Below are positions 15,317 to 16,553 of a stretch of DNA of 16,553 nucleotides, piece after piece; within the stretch, counting starts at the first letter, position 1, and every line of letters begins with the position of its first letter. The position numbers and the translations under genes are program-made. Below the pieces are notes generated by a model, which was not told where the DNA came from, did not search any database, and was given only the letters and a program-made list of their open reading frames with translations. The DNA comes from DHVE2 group archaeon (lineage in GTDB: Archaea; Thermoplasmatota; Thermoplasmata; Thermoplasmatales; Aciduliprofundaceae): positions 1 through 16,553 of the forward strand of contig WAOY01000216.1 of assembly GCA_015520985.1 (NCBI GenBank), in the 5' to 3' direction.

Positions 15317-15323
15317 CTTTCAC

Positions 15324-15336
15324 GGGGATAATCCCC
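15324..15336. promoter_or_regulatory. Palindrome between TATA box and start, possible operator
   Basis: GGGGAT-A-ATCCCC has two perfect 6-base arms around one base and ends one base before the ATG at 15338. It fills the space between the TATA box and the predicted transcription start, a classic place for an archaeal repressor to block RNA polymerase. It could not act as an RNA hairpin if the transcript is leaderless. Confidence 0.5.
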
Positions 15337-15337
15337 T

Positions 15338-15847
15338 ATGATCGAGGAACTCATACCCGAGATAAACGAAATCCGCGACGAGGAGCTGAGGGAGAAGGTA
15401 AAAAAGGTCTGGGAGTATGCGATAGAGAAGGGCGGGTGGAAGGATTACCCCCTGAATAAGATTCCCTTCACCCTTCTCATACCCACGGAGCGCGACCTGA
15501 TAACGCACACCCGCATGGTCACGAGGATGGCCATCGCCGTGGGGAAAGAGCGCGGGAACGTGAACATGGACTACCTCATCGCCGGCGCCATCCTGCATGA
15601 CGTGGGCAAGCTCCTGGAATTCACAGTCAAGGACGGAAAGGTAGTGAAGAGCGAGTACGGAAAGAGAATACGGCATCCGGTGAGCGGCGCTATGCTCGCG
15701 GAGAAGTTCGATTTGCCGTGGGAGATAGCGCACATAATAGCGGCGCACTCCAAGGAGGGGGACTTCATAAAGAGGACCCCCGAGGCGGTGATAGTGAACC
15801 ACTGCGACTTCACCGACTTCCACATAGAGAAGGGAAAACTCGAGTGA
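15338..15847 (+). CDS. HD-domain metal-dependent phosphohydrolase
   Basis: A 169-residue soluble protein of the HD superfamily. The pattern H...HD...H...H...D is present: His57 in THTRMV, His87-Asp88 in AILHDVGK, His113 in RHPVSG, His137 in AAHS, and a late Asp near 157 in NHCDF. Such enzymes hydrolyse phosphate esters with bound metal ions (nucleotides, cyclic nucleotides or 2',3'-phosphates). With its short length and no added domain the substrate cannot be told. The composition returns here to the GC-richer type of the rest of the window. It has its own promoter with a palindrome at the transcription start, so its expression is probably controlled by a repressor. It converges on the alpha/beta hydrolase gene. 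Confidence 0.88.
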   Translation: MIEELIPEINEIRDEELREKVKKVWEYAIEKGGWKDYPLNKIPFTLLIPTERDLITHTRMVTRMAIAVGKERGNVNMDYLIAGAILHDVGKLLEFTVKDGKVVKSEYGKRIRHPVSGAMLAEKFDLPWEIAHIIAAHSKEGDFIKRTPEAVIVNHCDFTDFHIEKGKLE

Positions 15848-15888
15848 TCCCATCTCCCCATCTTTTCGCCCAAAAACGTATGGTGTGT

Positions 15889-15927
15889 TTTGTAAAAATA
15901 TAAAAGCAAATTTCCGGTCATTACCGG
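15889..15927 (-). terminator. Hairpin and T-rich terminator of the alpha/beta hydrolase
   Basis: Directly after the hydrolase stop, the - strand has CCGGT-AATG-ACCGG (15914-15927), a 5-base stem, followed by T-rich sequence (TTTTATATTTTTAC). The T-rich part alone would be enough for an archaeal terminator. The stretch also ends the convergent HD gene's downstream region; on the + strand only short T4 runs occur. Confidence 0.45.
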
Positions 15928-15928
15928 C

Positions 15929-16553
15929 TCAATCCAGCCCGGCGATGAACTCAGCCATCCTGGAGAATACCTCTTCCTCCTTCCCGTGGAAGCTGTGGTC
16001 TCCCCTAGGAACGCGGACCACCTCGATTTTCTCTCCCCTGTACGCCTTTTTCACCTTCTCCTCGTAGTAGTCGATATCGTGGAAGAGCGTGTCGTCGGAG
16101 GAGCCGAAGAAGAAGAGCACCGGAATCCTTATGCGGGAAAGCACGGGCAGGTCCGATTCGTAGTTGAAGAGCATCGCTTCAACGTGGTCCCGGTCCGCGA
16201 AGCTCAGAAAGCGGGAAGCGCTCCATATCTCTCCCGTTCTGCGGTAGAGGAAATAGTGAAGATCGTCTCCATGGCCACGATCAACCATGTTCCTTGCGAT
16301 CTCTATCGCCTTCTCCATGTCCTCTCCGAGGTAATTCGCCCATATGGGGTAATCCTCGGAAGGGGAGAGGAATATGAGGCTCCTCACCCTTGGATCCCTG
16401 CGCTTCCACGCATAGTAGAGAATTTTCTGGCATCCGGTGCTGTGCCCCACGAGGTGGAAACGCGTGTACCCCAGGGATTCTAAGTAGTTCAAAGCGCCCT
16501 TGATGTCCCTGGCGGAATCCTCGAACCTTTCAAAGGCGGTGCCGAATATGTAA
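15929..16553 (-). CDS. Alpha/beta hydrolase, C-terminal part (5' end off the window)
   Basis: Alpha/beta-fold hydrolase cut by the right edge. The frame is open to the last base, reading IFGTAFERFEDSARDIKGAL before NYLESLGYTRFHLVGHSTG. The TTG at 16492 is therefore probably not the start. The catalytic triad is visible: the nucleophile Ser in GHSTG, the acid in FFGSSDDTLF, and the His in PRGDHSFHG near the C-terminus. A cap-like helical part lies between (about 60-110 residues after the Ser). No signal peptide can be judged because the start is missing. Likely an esterase, lipase-like or peptidase-like enzyme; the substrate is unknown. Confidence 0.88.
   Translation of the reverse strand, partial: YIFGTAFERFEDSARDIKGALNYLESLGYTRFHLVGHSTGCQKILYYAWKRRDPRVRSLIFLSPSEDYPIWANYLGEDMEKAIEIARNMVDRGHGDDLHYFLYRRTGEIWSASRFLSFADRDHVEAMLFNYESDLPVLSRIRIPVLFFFGSSDDTLFHDIDYYEEKVKKAYRGEKIEVVRVPRGDHSFHGKEEEVFSRMAEFIAGLD

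Noticed and set aside
16490..16492. TTG as the start of the alpha/beta hydrolase
   Set aside because: The frame remains open and hydrolase-like to the window edge, so the gene is truncated by the window.

Overview
The window looks archaeal and most likely comes from a member of the Thermoplasmata outside the classical Thermoplasmatales, such as the Aciduliprofundum/DHVE2 type. The evidence is as follows. Archaeal genes for topoisomerase VI (top6B-top6A), Dph2 of diphthamide synthesis, a UPF0201/DUF54 protein and a 6-phospho-3-hexuloisomerase-like protein sit beside a bacterial-type HU/HTa nucleoid protein. HU is typical of Thermoplasmata, whereas the classical Thermoplasmatales are known to lack topoisomerase VI. 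Nearly every gene is preceded by a TATA-like element about 24-28 bases before its start codon, so most first genes appear to be transcribed without a leader. The species assignment is an inference.

Layout. 1-1812: the 3' part of top6B, overlapping top6A, on the + strand. 1825-2094: an HU-like gene on the - strand, convergent with top6A. 2278-3432: a class I/II aminotransferase (+). 3424-5181: a large secreted, membrane-anchored surface protein (-), and 5219-6223: dph2 (-). 6283-8209: a tight three-gene operon (+) of an endonuclease IV-like TIM barrel, a SIS-domain hexuloisomerase-like protein and a UPF0201 protein. 8121-9239: a CPBP-family membrane protease with a C-terminal zinc ribbon (-), whose 3' end overlaps the operon by 89 bases. 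9315-10514: an MFS transporter with a GTG start (+), followed by a small Cys-containing protein (10535-10813, +). 10766-12310: a site-2-protease family enzyme with two PDZ-like domains (-). 12350-15320: a visibly more AT-rich block with two surface proteins, an eight-bladed PQQ-type propeller and an unrecognised protein with a membrane segment at each end; both have Shine-Dalgarno sites. 15338-15847: an HD-domain phosphohydrolase (+) with a palindrome between its TATA box and start. 15929-16553: the C-terminal part of an alpha/beta hydrolase (-), cut by the window edge.

How it fits together. Most of the window is compact housekeeping: DNA topology and packaging, amino acid metabolism, translation factor modification, sugar phosphate chemistry and membrane proteolysis. 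Genes in the same direction overlap by 1-11 bases, and three convergent pairs overlap within their coding 3' ends. The AT-rich block at 12350-15320 stands apart in base composition, in translation signals and in its surface-exposed products, and is the best candidate for an accessory or transferred segment. No rRNA, tRNA, CRISPR array, insertion sequence or replication origin was seen. The most interesting leads are the uniform leaderless promoter geometry, two palindromes placed at predicted transcription starts, the altered metal site of the endonuclease IV-like protein, and the AT-rich surface-protein block.
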